Source: Trissonchulus latispiculum
Lineage: Eukaryota > Nematoda > Enoplea > Enoplida > Ironidae
DNA: 64,000 nucleotides
NCBI GenBank assembly: GCA_030248195.1
Contig: JASAND010021314.1
Location: 1 to 64,000 of the forward strand
Reading direction: 5' to 3'
Both the position numbers and the translations under genes were made by a program. Below are positions 10,850 to 22,210 of the stretch, piece after piece. Under the pieces are notes generated by a model that had not been told where the DNA came from, did no database searches, and was given only the letters and a program-made list of their open reading frames with translations. Position 1 is the first letter of the stretch, and every line of letters begins with the position of its first letter.

Positions 10850-11019
10850 CTAGCTTTTGCTCTTCTGGCTTGAGTAACAGTAATGGGGGTCGCCGTAGCT
10901 ACAGTTCGCCTATACGTCTTTCTGACTGTGCTAGAAATGTTGTATCTAAGCAGACACTCAGCTGTAGTTGATGCAAAAAGCTGGGAGCAAAAAAAGTGCA
11001 CTTGTACTCCACGCTCGAA
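10850..11019 (-). CDS. Weak candidate exon
   Basis: After an acceptor-like gattgtag, an open frame starts FERGVQVHFFCSQLF and includes AECLLRYNIS with a sequon and two cysteines. No clear donor is seen, and its downstream end runs into sequence resembling the SINE leader core (ATATGGGAGTTCAGCTGA) near 10830. Same strand as the membrane-protein gene. Confidence 0.2.
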
Positions 11020-11086
11020 CTACAATCTTAGATTGTGGCCAAGTAAAAATGTTTGGATACTAACTCCTTCTAGCTTGATGCGACTG

Positions 11087-11161
11087 TAGCCTCGGTATCT
11101 CACAAAAGATGGCAGGCAGAGCGTTAATCCGAAACTCGTTGGATCGAATCCCACCTGAGGC
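11087..11161 (+). repeat. tRNA-like sequence with intact acceptor stem
   Basis: GCCTCGG at the 5' end pairs over seven positions (one G-T) with CTGAGGC at the 3' end. The B box is GGATCGAATCC. The D-arm region is expanded and no clean anticodon stem forms, so this is a SINE or tRNA pseudogene. Sequence resembling a SINE body follows. Confidence 0.45.
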
Positions 11162-11549
11162 CCAAATTTTTCGGGCCTCTTGACTTGAGTGACAATTTCA
11201 CGTCTTACACCAGTCTGGGAGTAAAGCTTAGTAGTAAAGCCTGACAGAATCGAAGTTAGAAGGCAAAAAACGCAAAGTTAATTGGAGCTGTAAACCCTTG
11301 TAGGTGGCTTAAGTGTCTAACCGGAACAATTGTCAGAACATGTTTATTGTTTATTTCGGCGCCTGTTTCACACAGAGTAAGGCTTAACTACAACAACTTG
11401 TGCAATAAATTCTGTTTCAAGGTCTGATGATGAAATCCGTTGCAGCCAATGACCTAATTAAGCTGCAGAAAATTAGTGATTTGCAAAAAATTACCCGTCG
11501 CGTCTTGACCTCACTGCTGCCCTATCAAATGCATTCAACGGCTAGAAAA

Positions 11550-12976
11550 CAGAGTTGGAAGTGGGTCGCGGGTACGCGCGGGTCGACTTTCAGGTTAGCG
11601 GGTCAAGAGTTGTTTTTGTTCGCACCATCTTTACGCAAAAGTTTGGGCTAATTTCACCAGAAAATTTACAATTTATGTTAAATTTTCATTTTTTTCGCTA
11701 ACTTTTGGCCCTCTTTATGTCTTTATACATTATAATATTGCTTTTATTATAAAATTATTAATTTCTATTCTATCTTGAATCTTCAGTGAAAAATATTTCA
11801 GTAATGTTTCCCGAACATAGTCATTGTCAATGTTATGAGCACGCAAAACCTTTAATGCATTGATTGATAGACCGTTTGTGCGAAAACAATGTTGACAGCT
11901 TACTACAGCTACGCTCTTATTTAAGTTTAAAGAAAAGAAGAAATTAAAGAAAATATATTTCAAAAGAAAGAAAGAAGCAAGAAATAAAATTTGGCAAGAA
12001 ATAAAGTTTCTTTCTTTCTTCTCTATTTTGTCTCATCCTTGTTTTGTAACTCTTGACAGCCGCACATCAAAACTTCTTTAAAATTATGCTCACAAAATGT
12101 GTGGCCCAAATGACCTCTGACTTATACGTATGCATAAACACGTATGTGCCACTAGTGCAAACATAGCTTCTTTGCTTAGCCTCTGACCTCTGCTAGGAAA
12201 TGAATTGCAGCTGTCAGTCAAATTCAGCTTGGAAGATGCTGGCTTAACTTTCAAGGTTGAAGAAAGAAAGAAATATTATTTTGAAAGAAAGAAAGCCGAA
12301 AGAAAGAATATTTCACATTAAATTTATTTTCTTTTAACTTAAATAAGAGCATAGCTGTACAACAGCCTGCAAAACTATCTTTCCGTAAAGAGCGTGAGCT
12401 GCTTAAAAAATTAATGTCAAGCTTGAAATTTTGACATGGTTCAAAGAGTGATGATTAATCCTAATTTTATTGGTAGGTGCTAATAAAGTGTATGATACAA
12501 ATAAACTGCTAAAATGGCAGTTTGCTATCATATCCGAGTTAGGAGTGGACAGTGCGATATTAACACTTCTGGGGTAGTTGCTGCTTAGCTGTAAAAAAAT
12601 AAATAAGAATGAACTGAACTTTAATGAGATTACTACAAGAAAATAGACTTTCTTCAAAACTTAGCCTAAATGCTGATTCTACAGACCGATTGAGATCCCA
12701 ACACTTTTGAGATAGTATATAGCATCCCCAGAACTAACAAAAACGTAGATGAAATCTGACGGAGTTAGCTGTGAACGCCAAAGTTTGGTTTGAAAGTTTT
12801 AATACTTCACTCTATACATTTTTAAGGCGTTAATTTTGCTATGCATGCTATAGCGTACTTAAATAAGCAAAAATGTCCAGGTTTACGAAGTGGGTCAAGT
12901 GGGTCGATGAAATCTCAGTGTGTCGCGGGTCGCGGGTACCCGCGGGTCACGAAATTGCAACCCACTTCCAACTCTG
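11550..12976. mobile_element. Non-autonomous hAT-type element, GGGTCGC-array family
   Basis: Terminal inverted repeats CAGAGTTGGAAGTGGGT at both ends. Flanking 8-mers are CTAGAAAA (left) and GTAGAAAA (right), an 8-bp target duplication with one mismatch. The subterminal regions are GC-rich and repetitive (GGGTCGCGGGTACGCGCGGG at the left, GGGTACCCGCGGGTC at the right) in an AT-rich element. Length is 1427 bp, with no transposase ORF. The interior has GAAA-rich stretches. Confidence 0.8.
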
Positions 12977-13085
12977 GTAGAAAATACAATAATATCCACC
13001 ACTAGGCGGTTTTTCATAACAGTTGAAGCAAGCAAAGCAGCACTGAAACCTGCCAAACTTTGTTGGGATGGTCAAGGTCAAAGGC

Positions 13086-13610
13086 TAAACGGATCAGTTC
13101 AATCCGGCAATTTAAAACCTATTCACAAAATGCCTATTCACAAAGTTTTAATCCACTACATGTTTAACCAGTCGTGATTTTATGAGTGCCTAACGGATCA
13201 AACGTTAATCCATTCTGTATTCATAAGATTAGTAAACTTTATCCGTTAAACCCGTCACTTACAACTCAGTTCCAAATCACTGTGACACGTATTTAGTGGA
13301 TTAGCTTTACATAATTGGACTGCAGGGATATGGATGTATTCATAGGATATAGATTAAACTTCTTGTACGATTAATTTATCTGCTTAACCTAATTCGCACA
13401 AGTTGTGACGCTGTAATTTAATCCGTTAATTTAATCTGCAAGTTTTTTTGACTGCTTTCTCATTTTTTAGTAGACAGTTTAATTTTTACAGCAGCAACCT
13501 CAATATCCGGATTGCTAGCATAACAGCCGTGGGTTCGCAGGTGCTTGTCACACGTAAGACCTAATACATAGATCCGCGGAATCCAGTAAGGTTCAAGTCC
13601 CGCCAGATGC
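13086..13610. repeat. AAACGGATTAA-type repeat patch and a tRNA-like B box
   Basis: Scattered copies of CTAAACGGATC, TAATCCGTT and TTAATCCG in both orientations, resembling patches at 51655 and 56630. At 13530-13610 a tRNA-like sequence carries a B box GGTTCAAGTCC. From 13611 to the receptor at 14279 I see nothing supportable. Confidence 0.4.
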
Positions 13611-14278
13611 CCAATTCTTTCTGATGCTTGGTGGTGTGCAACTTTCTTTCAATCTTTAGTTCCCACATTTCCACAAAACAAGTCAAAATTATTTTTCAGA
13701 ACTGAGTCACTCGTTAGCAATTGTTCGCTTTACAATTGTTTGCTATCTTTTGTAGTCAGAATTGTGACTATTATGTATTCTTATCTGTTTTGTAGTTAGG
13801 ACTGAGCTACTATTCATTGAATAGTTTGCATGGCTATTATGTAGTTGCAGATAGGTTATATGAAAAGTTGTAGTTAATACTTTATTGCTGCGTTGCGTCT
13901 AGGTATTTAGTGCCCGCATTAACTGAATGCCTTATCATACCAAAATAGTCTTAATGTAATTGAAAACCAAGCACTTTATTAGCAGTAGACACACGCAATT
14001 TGAAGGCGTTTATTTTTAATTACAATTTCCCGAAAGAAAGACATGGCATTGCATGACAACAATTAGTTTGCTGAAATTAGCTGCTGCAAGTTGTTTTAGA
14101 TTTGTAATGATGTCAAATTTGCTACATAACTGCTGTCTCGAGTTAATTTTCATTGAACAAATAACCTACTGCTCTGGATAGCAACCTAGACTCAGATGCT
14201 AACATTAACTTAGACAGAAGCACAGTTAGTTATTGCTAACGCCGTAGTATTAATAACAGCATTTTGCAATATTTCGAA

Positions 14279-15241
14279 ATGAATTACTCCAATGCAACAG
14301 ATGTAGGTATTTCCACAGTTACCATTGGATATCAGACGTTTGCCACTTGCATGGCAGCAGTTTCATTGGCTGTGTATGGCAGAGTTTGCTACATTTTCTG
14401 GAAATGCCGACAAAATCATTTTAGCAACCCTTTCTATCGTCTTGCGTTTGCACTCGGAATTTTCGACTGCATCTATCTATTTCAACAGCTAACATTTGCT
14501 GATTTAACTGTTATCTTGGGCGAGGATTCCATTCCCAAACTATACATTCTTGTGGCCGGATACATTACAAACTTCTCCGCTTGGACAGTAATCGAACTAA
14601 TCGTAGCTATTGGCGTTAATCGATTGATTGCAGTAGTTACACTGCAAAAGTATGCCGTCTATTTCACTAATAAACTGTCAAATATCATTGTAGTCGTGTG
14701 TATGGGTATTGCGGCTGTCACTGTATCACTAATGTACGGAGTGGACTGCTATTATCACCTTAATGTTAACACTTATCGTTGGCAGTGCAGCGGCAAACAT
14801 CCTAACCTACTTGACTGGGCAATTTTGTACATTCAAACGAAGTCGTATCTACTAACAATAGCCGTCATTATAATCTATATTGTCATTTTAATTCGTCTCA
14901 AAATGGCTACTAAAGTCGGCAGTTCTGCAGTCAAAGAAAAACCGCTTGTATTTCAATTTGGCCTAATTTGTTTGGCCTACATCAGCTATGTTGTTTCGTT
15001 CTGGGCTACAGAGTGGCTTCATAGCAAAGGATTAATTTCGGCTGAGATTGGCGAAATTGTGGTCGGAATTTCAGCACTGGTTAACAGTGCTCTAAATCCT
15101 TTCGTATACATCGCATTCAGCACTGATGTGCGGCGAAATGTTTTGCCCTACGGTGCTGCGGTGAAAGTTGAGACCACCGTAAAAATAACCACAGTTTCAA
15201 CCGGCAAGCCCAGTGTTCCTGCTCAGGCAAAAATGACGTAA
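14279..15241 (+). CDS. Seven-transmembrane receptor 1, rhodopsin-like (chemoreceptor-type)
   Basis: 320 residues from ATG 14279 (the frame extends upstream only to a TTG). Seven hydrophobic segments are visible. N-terminal sequons (NYS, NAT) suggest an extracellular N terminus. TM3 ends in NRLIAV where classical receptors have (D/E)RY; TM7 carries NPFVY, matching NPxxY. The C-terminal tail is short and Ser/Thr-rich. It is intronless and in tandem with receptor 2, which has a similar sequence throughout (shared FSNPFYRLAFALG, SNKxSNI, SALNPF). The ligand is unknown. Divergent class A chemosensory or peptide receptor is the best description. The upstream taataacag could be a 5' UTR acceptor. 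Confidence 0.85.
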   Translation: MNYSNATDVGISTVTIGYQTFATCMAAVSLAVYGRVCYIFWKCRQNHFSNPFYRLAFALGIFDCIYLFQQLTFADLTVILGEDSIPKLYILVAGYITNFSAWTVIELIVAIGVNRLIAVVTLQKYAVYFTNKLSNIIVVVCMGIAAVTVSLMYGVDCYYHLNVNTYRWQCSGKHPNLLDWAILYIQTKSYLLTIAVIIIYIVILIRLKMATKVGSSAVKEKPLVFQFGLICLAYISYVVSFWATEWLHSKGLISAEIGEIVVGISALVNSALNPFVYIAFSTDVRRNVLPYGAAVKVETTVKITTVSTGKPSVPAQAKMT

Positions 15242-16739
15242 TCTGTATCGTAAATTTGGACGTTAAGAATATGTAGTTGCAATTTGGGACTGGTTCGAAA
15301 TTGATAGCGTATATACGAAATTTTTGATACGTTTTAATTGGAAACGCATATACGCTTTCTGATACGTTTTCTTTGCAACTAAATTACTCAAGCGCACAGA
15401 TTTACAGTTTTTCTAGTACCAGAGTGTTGGATTCCTATTGTAAACGGCTGTGTCGGTAGCAGCTTACAAAGAACAGACTTAGTACACAGCCAGAAAGACT
15501 GCTACCAGGAATATTTTGAAAATATGGTTTAAAAGCGTATAAGTGAAACCTATATACGTTTTCTCCAAAAAAGAATTTGAACCAGCCCCCTTTGCAATCT
15601 GGTGAAAATAGCTTGTTTGAACAGTTATTTTCATATTAACTATATTTTGATTATTAATACAAATGGTCGTAAATAGACACAAAGTCAGGGTTTTGCACTA
15701 AAATCAAAAGTTTCCGGCTTTGCCGGAATTCATTAGCTAGTTTGTTATTTTTTCATGAAGATGCTCCATACGTTGGATTTTGTTGCAATTTGTTTCCGAA
15801 AAATTGCAAACACATACAGTATTTAGCTTTAGTTTTGCATCAAACTAATACAGCACAAACTCTCCCAAACGAATGGATTCAAAGTACAAGCCCTTTCAAA
15901 ATTCTCGAGGGACCTTCTGCCCCCCCCCTCAGGACCTGATCTTAATCGGTTTACACACCAGCTAGGAGAGTCAGCTTATAGTCGCAACTTTATCCGTTTG
16001 ACCGCGTGAAGGTGGCAGTTGACACCGAATAATTGTCTTCGCATTTACCCGTTGTATTTCGCAAGGGCGAGATATGCCCATGGCCCACTTAAACATGTCC
16101 AGCCGACAATTAATAGTGACAATGGGGGTAGAAAATTGGAAAAAGCATTAGAAAGAGTTGGGTAGGAAACCACTCGGCTACGAAAGCTGTCGCTCAATTG
16201 CGGTTGCGAATCGGATACATATGATTGCCAAATAAAGCGATTTGGCTAGGCAATCAAGCAGTCCAAATATCGATCAAATTTACACGTCCTGCAAAGCGAT
16301 TCTAGATATTTTCGTGACCAATTAAATACTTTTGCTAATGTTTTGCTTTTACATACCGTTTTGTGTGTTTGTGAAGCACATCAGTGTACTGCGATATTAA
16401 AGGCTATCTGGTGCATGCTCTGTGAAAATGTTCAAGCTTAGGGTCAGACATTAGTGCTTTCGTCCTAATTCAAGAGTCTATGCCAATTCGCAACTTTCAT
16501 CTGATAACAAGCTTTTCCATGGCTAATTGCAAATCTGTGCTCCAATTTACCTACCCCTTCCAAATTGCTGTTATGCTCGACTTGTTCCATGTGAAAATTG
16601 GACTCAGAAAATAGATGTGCCACTGCAAAGACAAAGGGCAATTAAGGCCAAGCAATTAGCACGAAGATTTTTGCCGCCTACTTAGCGCTGCATTGCCATT
16701 CTTATCCTAATCTGTTAAAAACTGTGCTCTCTTACAGTC
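15242..16739. other. Intergenic spacer between tandem receptors
   Basis: AT-rich, with no supported gene or clear repeat. The receptor 2 start is immediately preceded by ctcttacag, so a short 5' UTR intron is possible. Confidence 0.5.
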
Positions 16740-17711
16740 ATGAATTTGACCAACACAACTGTAGCTTTGTCACTTTCCAAGCTTGCCGTTGCGTATCACA
16801 CCTTTGCAACGTGTCTGGTCGTGTTCACGTTGGCAGTCTACCTAAGAGTTTGTCACATTCTTTGGACGTACCGGCAGTCTCATTTCAGCAACCCCTTCTA
16901 TCGACTTGCATTCGCACTTGGTCTCTTTGACTGCATTTATTTATCGCAACAGATCACGTTTGCCGATCCCTGTGCAATTTTCGGCGACGATGAAATTTGG
17001 ACAGTTTACATTTATTTTTCCGGATTCTTAAACAACTTCGCATCCTGGACAATAATAGAACTGATAGTCGGTATCGGTCTAAACAGGCTAATTGCCGTAT
17101 TTACTCTGCAAAAGTATGCACTGTATTTTAGCAATAAGCAGTCGAATATCTTAATTGTCGTTTGTATGCTAGTCTCGTCTGTAACAGTTAGCTTAATGTA
17201 TGGAGTGGGTTGCTTTTTTCATCTGCAAGGAGTAACCTACCGTTGGACCTGCAGTAATCCCTCAGCACTACTCGAGTTTGCATTTCTTTACTTGCAAGCC
17301 AAATCATACAGTCTGACGATTGCAGTTATTATCATGTATCTGGTAATTTTTATCCGTCTGAAGCTAACTAGTGGCTCGAGCGGACCCCTAGCGAAAGAGA
17401 AAACCTTGGTTTTCCAATTCGGTCTAATTTGCCTGGTTTACGTCTGCTACGTAGTTTCGTTTTGGTCCGTTGGCTGGCTGAGTAGCGGCGGGCTGATTTC
17501 GGTAGAATCCGGTGAAATCGTGGTCGGGATTTCCGGATTACTGAACAGTGCTCTAAATCCGTTTATCTACATCGCTTTCAGCACGGATGTTCGTCGAAAA
17601 TTCTTTCTCTCTGCCGAGACTGCACCAGTGGAAACAACGGCAAAGTTGACCACCGTTTCTGGCAAAGTTCGTGCGCCGGTTCAAGTTGGAAATGTGGAAA
17701 CTGAATATTAG
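16740..17711 (+). CDS. Seven-transmembrane receptor 2, rhodopsin-like
   Basis: 323 residues, intronless, a tandem paralogue of receptor 1. N-terminal sequons NLT and NTT. Seven hydrophobic segments, with NRLIAV at residues 115-120 closing TM3 and NPFIY at 273-277 in TM7. Candidate extracellular disulfide cysteines lie near 78 and 171. Its final 300 bases (TM6 onward) and 3' flank are duplicated at 27.1 kb. Function is inferred only at family level: a G-protein-coupled surface receptor, ligand unknown. Confidence 0.85.
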   Translation: MNLTNTTVALSLSKLAVAYHTFATCLVVFTLAVYLRVCHILWTYRQSHFSNPFYRLAFALGLFDCIYLSQQITFADPCAIFGDDEIWTVYIYFSGFLNNFASWTIIELIVGIGLNRLIAVFTLQKYALYFSNKQSNILIVVCMLVSSVTVSLMYGVGCFFHLQGVTYRWTCSNPSALLEFAFLYLQAKSYSLTIAVIIMYLVIFIRLKLTSGSSGPLAKEKTLVFQFGLICLVYVCYVVSFWSVGWLSSGGLISVESGEIVVGISGLLNSALNPFIYIAFSTDVRRKFFLSAETAPVETTAKLTTVSGKVRAPVQVGNVETEY

Positions 17712-17897
17712 ACGACCTTCATTTTAACATTTTGTGTACACAACCATTACTATTTTTATAGTGTAAATCGTAAGGAAAAATCGTTTGTTTTTCAAAAGGA
17801 AAATTTTTTGAAATTCGTTCGCAATAGCAAACCCGCTGATCCTCATCGGTAGGGGAAAGTTCCATTTTTGACGGTTAGCCAGCTTGCAAGCTAAAAT

Positions 17898-18110
17898 ATG
17901 AAAATCTTGACACTTTTGAAGACAATTGTGAAAACAGTTCAAAATTTGGTGACCCGACGGCAGCGGGTTACTGTGGCCCTATGTCGGGCAGTCACCTGGT
18001 GGTCAGCGAATTTGAACAACACTAGACTGGACAATGTCCAACGTCTGATCCGAAAGAAATCGCCAGAACTGAAAGCAGAACAACTACATCTGTTTTATGA
18101 AAAGGCTTGA
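17898..18110 (+). CDS. 70-residue basic protein, unknown (copy A)
   Basis: ATG-started ORF with an amphipathic, basic N-terminal half (MKILTLLKTIVKTVQNLV) and no signal cleavage site or cysteine cluster. The 213 bases are identical at every position to copy B, although the DNA just upstream differs by point changes and a short insertion. It could be a real short gene, or simply part of a recently converted tract. No family recognised. Confidence 0.4.
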   Translation: MKILTLLKTIVKTVQNLVTRRQRVTVALCRAVTWWSANLNNTRLDNVQRLIRKKSPELKAEQLHLFYEKA

Positions 18111-18199
18111 CCGGACTTTTGTCGATGACCTGCCAACGGCCAATTGAACGTTGGGGGGCCAACAGCCAACGATCAACGGCCAAACTTGGGGCTTGGGCT

Positions 18200-18756
18200 C
18201 CAGATCACCCCCCCTACACCTTGACCTTGACCAATTGAGCTGAAATTTCGTATGGGTATGTTTTCGACCACGCTGAGTTTAAATATAGCAAAATTTTCGA
18301 ATTTTCAAAAGATTTCGCAAGATTCGGTTTTTTCGATTCGCACGGGGGGGGGGGAAGGGAAACCCAAAATTTTTTGTCACCGATTTTGCTGAAAAGTTGT
18401 ATGTAGGGGTTTTCTGGGTCGCTGAACACGAATCTGAAGTCCGTTTTTCGATTTAGCTTTTCGTTAGTTTGATATACCTAAGCTAAAGTTGTAAACTTAT
18501 ACTGAGCTAACAAAAGGTTGATTCGAAAGACGGACTTCAGATTAGTGTTCAGCGACCCAGAAAACCCCTGAATACAACTTTTCAGCAGAATCGGTGACAA
18601 AAACTTTTCTGTTTCATTTGGGTCCCCCCTTGCGAATCGAAAATAATCGAAAAATTGTGCTATATTTGAACTCAGCGTGGTCGAAAACATACCCATACCA
18701 AATTTCAGCACAATTGGTCAAGCGTTAAGAATTCTGAGTGGTGGGGGGTAATCTGG
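18200..18756. mobile_element. Foldback element (copy A)
   Basis: A long imperfect palindrome: the left arm starts CCAGATCACCCCCC and includes GACCAATTGAGCTGAAATTT and ACCCAGAAAACCCC (reverse complement sense). The right arm mirrors it, ending GGGGGTAATCTGG. Arms of about 270 bp flank a short centre. No coding capacity. Copies at 27907-28473 and, diverged, at 37975-38560. Confidence 0.75.
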
Positions 18757-18829
18757 AAAAGACCTCAAGCTTGTTGGCTAAGTTATGCAGCCAGTATACC
18801 AGTAAGCAAGCCTATTTGTTTTTCTAAGA

Positions 18830-18979
18830 GCCTTTTCAAGAAAGGGTAGAGTAGAGCTAAAATTAACTCGATCCTTTTTATGAAAGAGGGAAATTCAAGC
18901 TTGAGTGGAGTTAAAGCGAGTTAAAACAGTTAATTTTAACTCTACTCTACTCTACTCTACCCTTTCTTGAAAAGGCCCT
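18830..18979. mobile_element. Small MITE, AGCCTTTTCAAGAAAGGG family
   Basis: 150 bp with inverted ends (CCTTTTCAAGAAAGGGTAGA and its complement) and inner AGAGTAGAG / CTCTACTCT arrays. Flanked by CTAAG on both sides, a possible target duplication. Related copies at 28546-28690 and 36529-36672; remnant at 34436-34520. Confidence 0.65.
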
Positions 18980-19198
18980 AAGTAAAACACCGAAACTCAA
19001 GATCTTTTCATAAGACTGCCCCAGCCAGTAGCCGGCATACCAACGCCAACGTCAGCTCAACAGGTCAGAGTCTGCAATTTCTCGACTCCCAAATTTGAGA
19101 GTATATAGGGTTTGCCTTAACGAAAGCAAGAAAGTCTTAAAAAATGCTAGAATATCTTTAATAAACCAATTATGCGATTATTTATCCAATTTATCCAG

Positions 19199-19513
19199 TT
19201 AGCAGGGATCATCACAGGGAGGTGCCCTGCAGTGCTGTGGGGGAAAGGGCATATCGCAGATGGCCTGTCGGCAGCACTGCTCCCCTGACCCGCAGTCGTC
19301 ATCGCTCAAGCACTGGCCCGGATCCCGGACGCATCGCGTGCCGTCATGATTTTGAGCCTGACCACAGGAACAGCGCTTGCCAATTCCATAGGACCAAACA
19401 CAGATGGCATCCGATCCACCCCAGTCAAGGCATTCGCTGTCTTCCTCGCACTCATCGGCGGAGCAGAGCAGCAGAGCTGATGCTAGGAGAAAGCTGAGCA
19501 AAAACCAATTCAT
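19199..19513 (-). CDS. Secreted cysteine-rich protein with WAP-like core (copy A)
   Basis: 104 residues from ATG 19513 (the upstream in-frame TTG is ignored). Residues 1-20 are a clear signal peptide. The mature part has many cysteines: an EB-like first half (DECEEDSEC...RCSCG), then PGQC-x5-C-x5-CC-x4-C-x8-C, matching the second half of a WAP four-disulfide core. WAP proteins are commonly protease inhibitors or antimicrobial factors; that function is inferred. A TATA-like TATATTTTAAA lies about 60 bp upstream. Single exon. The mature part is identical to copy B; the differences are in the signal peptide. Confidence 0.75.
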   Translation of the reverse strand: MNWFLLSFLLASALLLCSADECEEDSECLDWGGSDAICVWSYGIGKRCSCGQAQNHDGTRCVRDPGQCLSDDDCGSGEQCCRQAICDMPFPPQHCRAPPCDDPC

Positions 19514-20193
19514 CGCTGAACACTTCAAGAAAGCAAAATCGGACTGTTGAACTGAACCACTGAAATTCCCTTTAAAATATACCGAAAATTAATGCTTACC
19601 CTTTTCCCAGAATTGGACTACTATGTGGCTGCACTAAATTCGATAACGAATGCATATTAGTTTTGTGTTTGCTAAAGATAACGGGTTTTAGGGTCTCTGA
19701 AAGTAACGAGTAAATTGAAATAACCTGTCAATATAGTCCAAAAACACATTGGATTTATTAGTTTTAATCTCTTTAGTTCCGTATTATGAACGGAATAACA
19801 AAGTAATTAAAATTTTTAAGTAGTTCAAAAACTGTCAGCTTTAAGTCAACTTCAAATAATTTCCCCTTGAGCAGCATTTGAGCTTGGTCAGTCGATAATA
19901 TTAAACATTTCCAGAAGTTTGCTTGCGGACATGAACAACTTTCATTTAATTTTGCTAAAACCGTCAACTTCCTTTATGGGAAGTGCGTTTGCATACGTCT
20001 AAATCTAAGCCTATGCCTTATACCGTAATTGGCAACAGATAGTAGTTGGACAGCTCCTGACACACGGAAAGATTGTACCAAATGTACGTATAACCGACCA
20101 ATTGGCTACCACACAATTGGCGCGGAACTGCCACGCAAATTGATAACGTCAATTCAGTCAAGCACACAAGGCGGAAGCCTCCAAAGAATTATA

Positions 20194-20544
<351 letters not shown>

Positions 20545-20599
20545 AAACTGTTAGTTGCTAATTCCTATTTTACAATCACACAGACTTAGCTTTATCTCC

Positions 20600-21285
20600 A
20601 TTTGAAATTCAAGTAATTACCTCCACTAGGACCACCAGGTCCAACTAATCTGAATAGTAGAAAAACAAATAAGCCAATCACTTTGTTATGATTAGCTGCT
20701 GTGAATTGTTTCCTCTACACATCAATTTGCAATTCCAAATAATGTGTTCCATGGTTACCGGTTATCCACAGACCATTCATGCTGTTTTTGCAGCTGTAAC
20801 GTCGTGTTTTAATATGTTCCCCTGAATTCCTTTTGCAAAGTGCCCAGCTGCCTAAGTATCCCATAAGGCCTGTGAAACTTCCACCATTCACAATTAGATT
20901 CAGGTGTTCCACAAATAACTTTACCTCAAACGACAACTAGCTATGTAAGCACATTTAGTAGACAAATATTGGTTACAAAGCGTTGTTTGAAGACCAGCTA
21001 TCTGTTAAAAATCTAATTTTAAGTCCAAGGTTTTCCGCTAAGTTTCTGTACAATTTAAAGGCTACAGTTTAGAAGAGCTTTCGATAAGCCCTAAGAACGT
21101 AGGATTATAAAATCAATAGCACATGAAAGGTTTTACTTCTCTTTTTCTCAACCTAAGTTAGCAAACTTAAAGAAATTATTCAAAAAGCATTAACTTATCT
21201 TCCAAAAAATGCCGCCATCCTACAGCAAGTAGTAGATCTTATCCCCGGTTCAGCTTTTCGTTAGCTCGGGATATATAGTGCGTCT
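20600..21285. other. No feature seen
   Basis: AT-rich DNA without supported genes or recognisable repeats. Confidence 0.5.
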
Positions 21286-21568
21286 ATCAAAAGATATTGA
21301 GTACACCATTATAGCGAGATTCCGCAGAGTCGAGGCAAGCTGTAATTCCAGCGAAATTTTCGAGCACGTGTTCAGTTGCATGGTAAGGCGGAAAAGAACA
21401 TTAAGTAGTTCTTTGGACTCTAGACCTCCAAAACCTTCTAAATATGGTGCCAACTGACAGTTTGCTGCAAACCTCGTGCTGTAACAGAGCACAAAAATTT
21501 TGCTGGAATTTCAGCTTGCCTCGATTCTGCGGAATCTCGCTATAGTGGTGTACTCAAAATCTTTTGAC
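21286..21568. repeat. Inverted repeat of about 80-bp arms
   Basis: ATCAAAAGATATTGAGTACA...GCGAGATTCCGCAGAGTCGAG at the left is mirrored at the right (CTCGATTCTGCGGAATCTCGC...GTACTCAAAATCTTTTGA) around a centre of about 125 bp. Probably a foldback-type MITE. Confidence 0.65.
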
Positions 21569-21702
21569 ATACGTATAAGCTTACATCGTAAGCTTAAAGC
21601 TTTAGCTTATATTCGCGCCAAGCATTTGAAAAGTCAATCTTCGAGCATCTTCAGGATTTGTTTGGTCAATAGTTCGTTTTTCTCGGCTGCCTTTCTTTTC
21701 TG

Positions 21703-22210
21703 TTAGGATTTAAAAAATTTGGATGATGGGCACATTGAATTAGAATCCTTAGAATCCTTCCGTTGTCGGTTTCTGGCAGAGAAAGGACGATGGCTACCTG
21801 AGGCTGCTGGACTAGCAGTTGCCTGCTGGTCTGTATTGTCGTGAATATTATCCCTTCGTTCTGGAGGTAGTGGGGTTTCAGATTCTAGGCTGGAAGAGAA
21901 GGGTGCCAGATCGTCTTGATTAGCATGCGCTTTTTCGTTGTGCGTCTCTTCATCGCCTTCGACTTTATCGCTGACAGTGAGAACCTCGAGCGGATAAACA
22001 TGGTTAACAGGTCTTTGAAAAATGTTTCGAAATGAGAGACAAACTTTTGCTACGCGGCATTTTCCGTCGGCGCTATAAATATATCAAATTCTCAATAATC
22101 GCCAATTTCCATAGAGCTCGAGGGGTAAAATCCTTGAGTACTACTACATCTCCCCTGCGTGGTTTCTGGTTTTCCAGTTGACGAGGCAGTTTAATAGAAA
22201 TCGTTTGACG
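21703..22210 (-). pseudogene. BEL/Pao retrotransposon pol C terminus, decayed
   Basis: The minus strand encodes LPNLRERQT, then RRGDVVVLKDFTPRALWKL, then after one frameshift GKCRVAKVCL, and RPVNHVYPLEVL. This order is typical of the C-terminal domain (DUF5641 type) of BEL/Pao polyproteins: LRER, GDVVLVKD, PRxxWKLG, G-VRxAKV, RPVxxLYPLE. The frame then runs about 85 codons to a stop at 21703. At least one frameshift and one stop make it non-functional. No LTR was recognised. Confidence 0.75.

Larger units (their letters stand above)
17405..20150. repeat. Segmental duplication, copy A
   Basis: Matches 27096-30868 in the same orientation. It includes the end of receptor 2, the 70-residue ORF, a foldback element, a small MITE and the cysteine-rich gene. 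Copy B carries about 970 bp absent here (29584-30551). Copy A ends just before the CA microsatellite. Non-coding parts differ at many positions, while the small genes are nearly identical. Confidence 0.9.
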
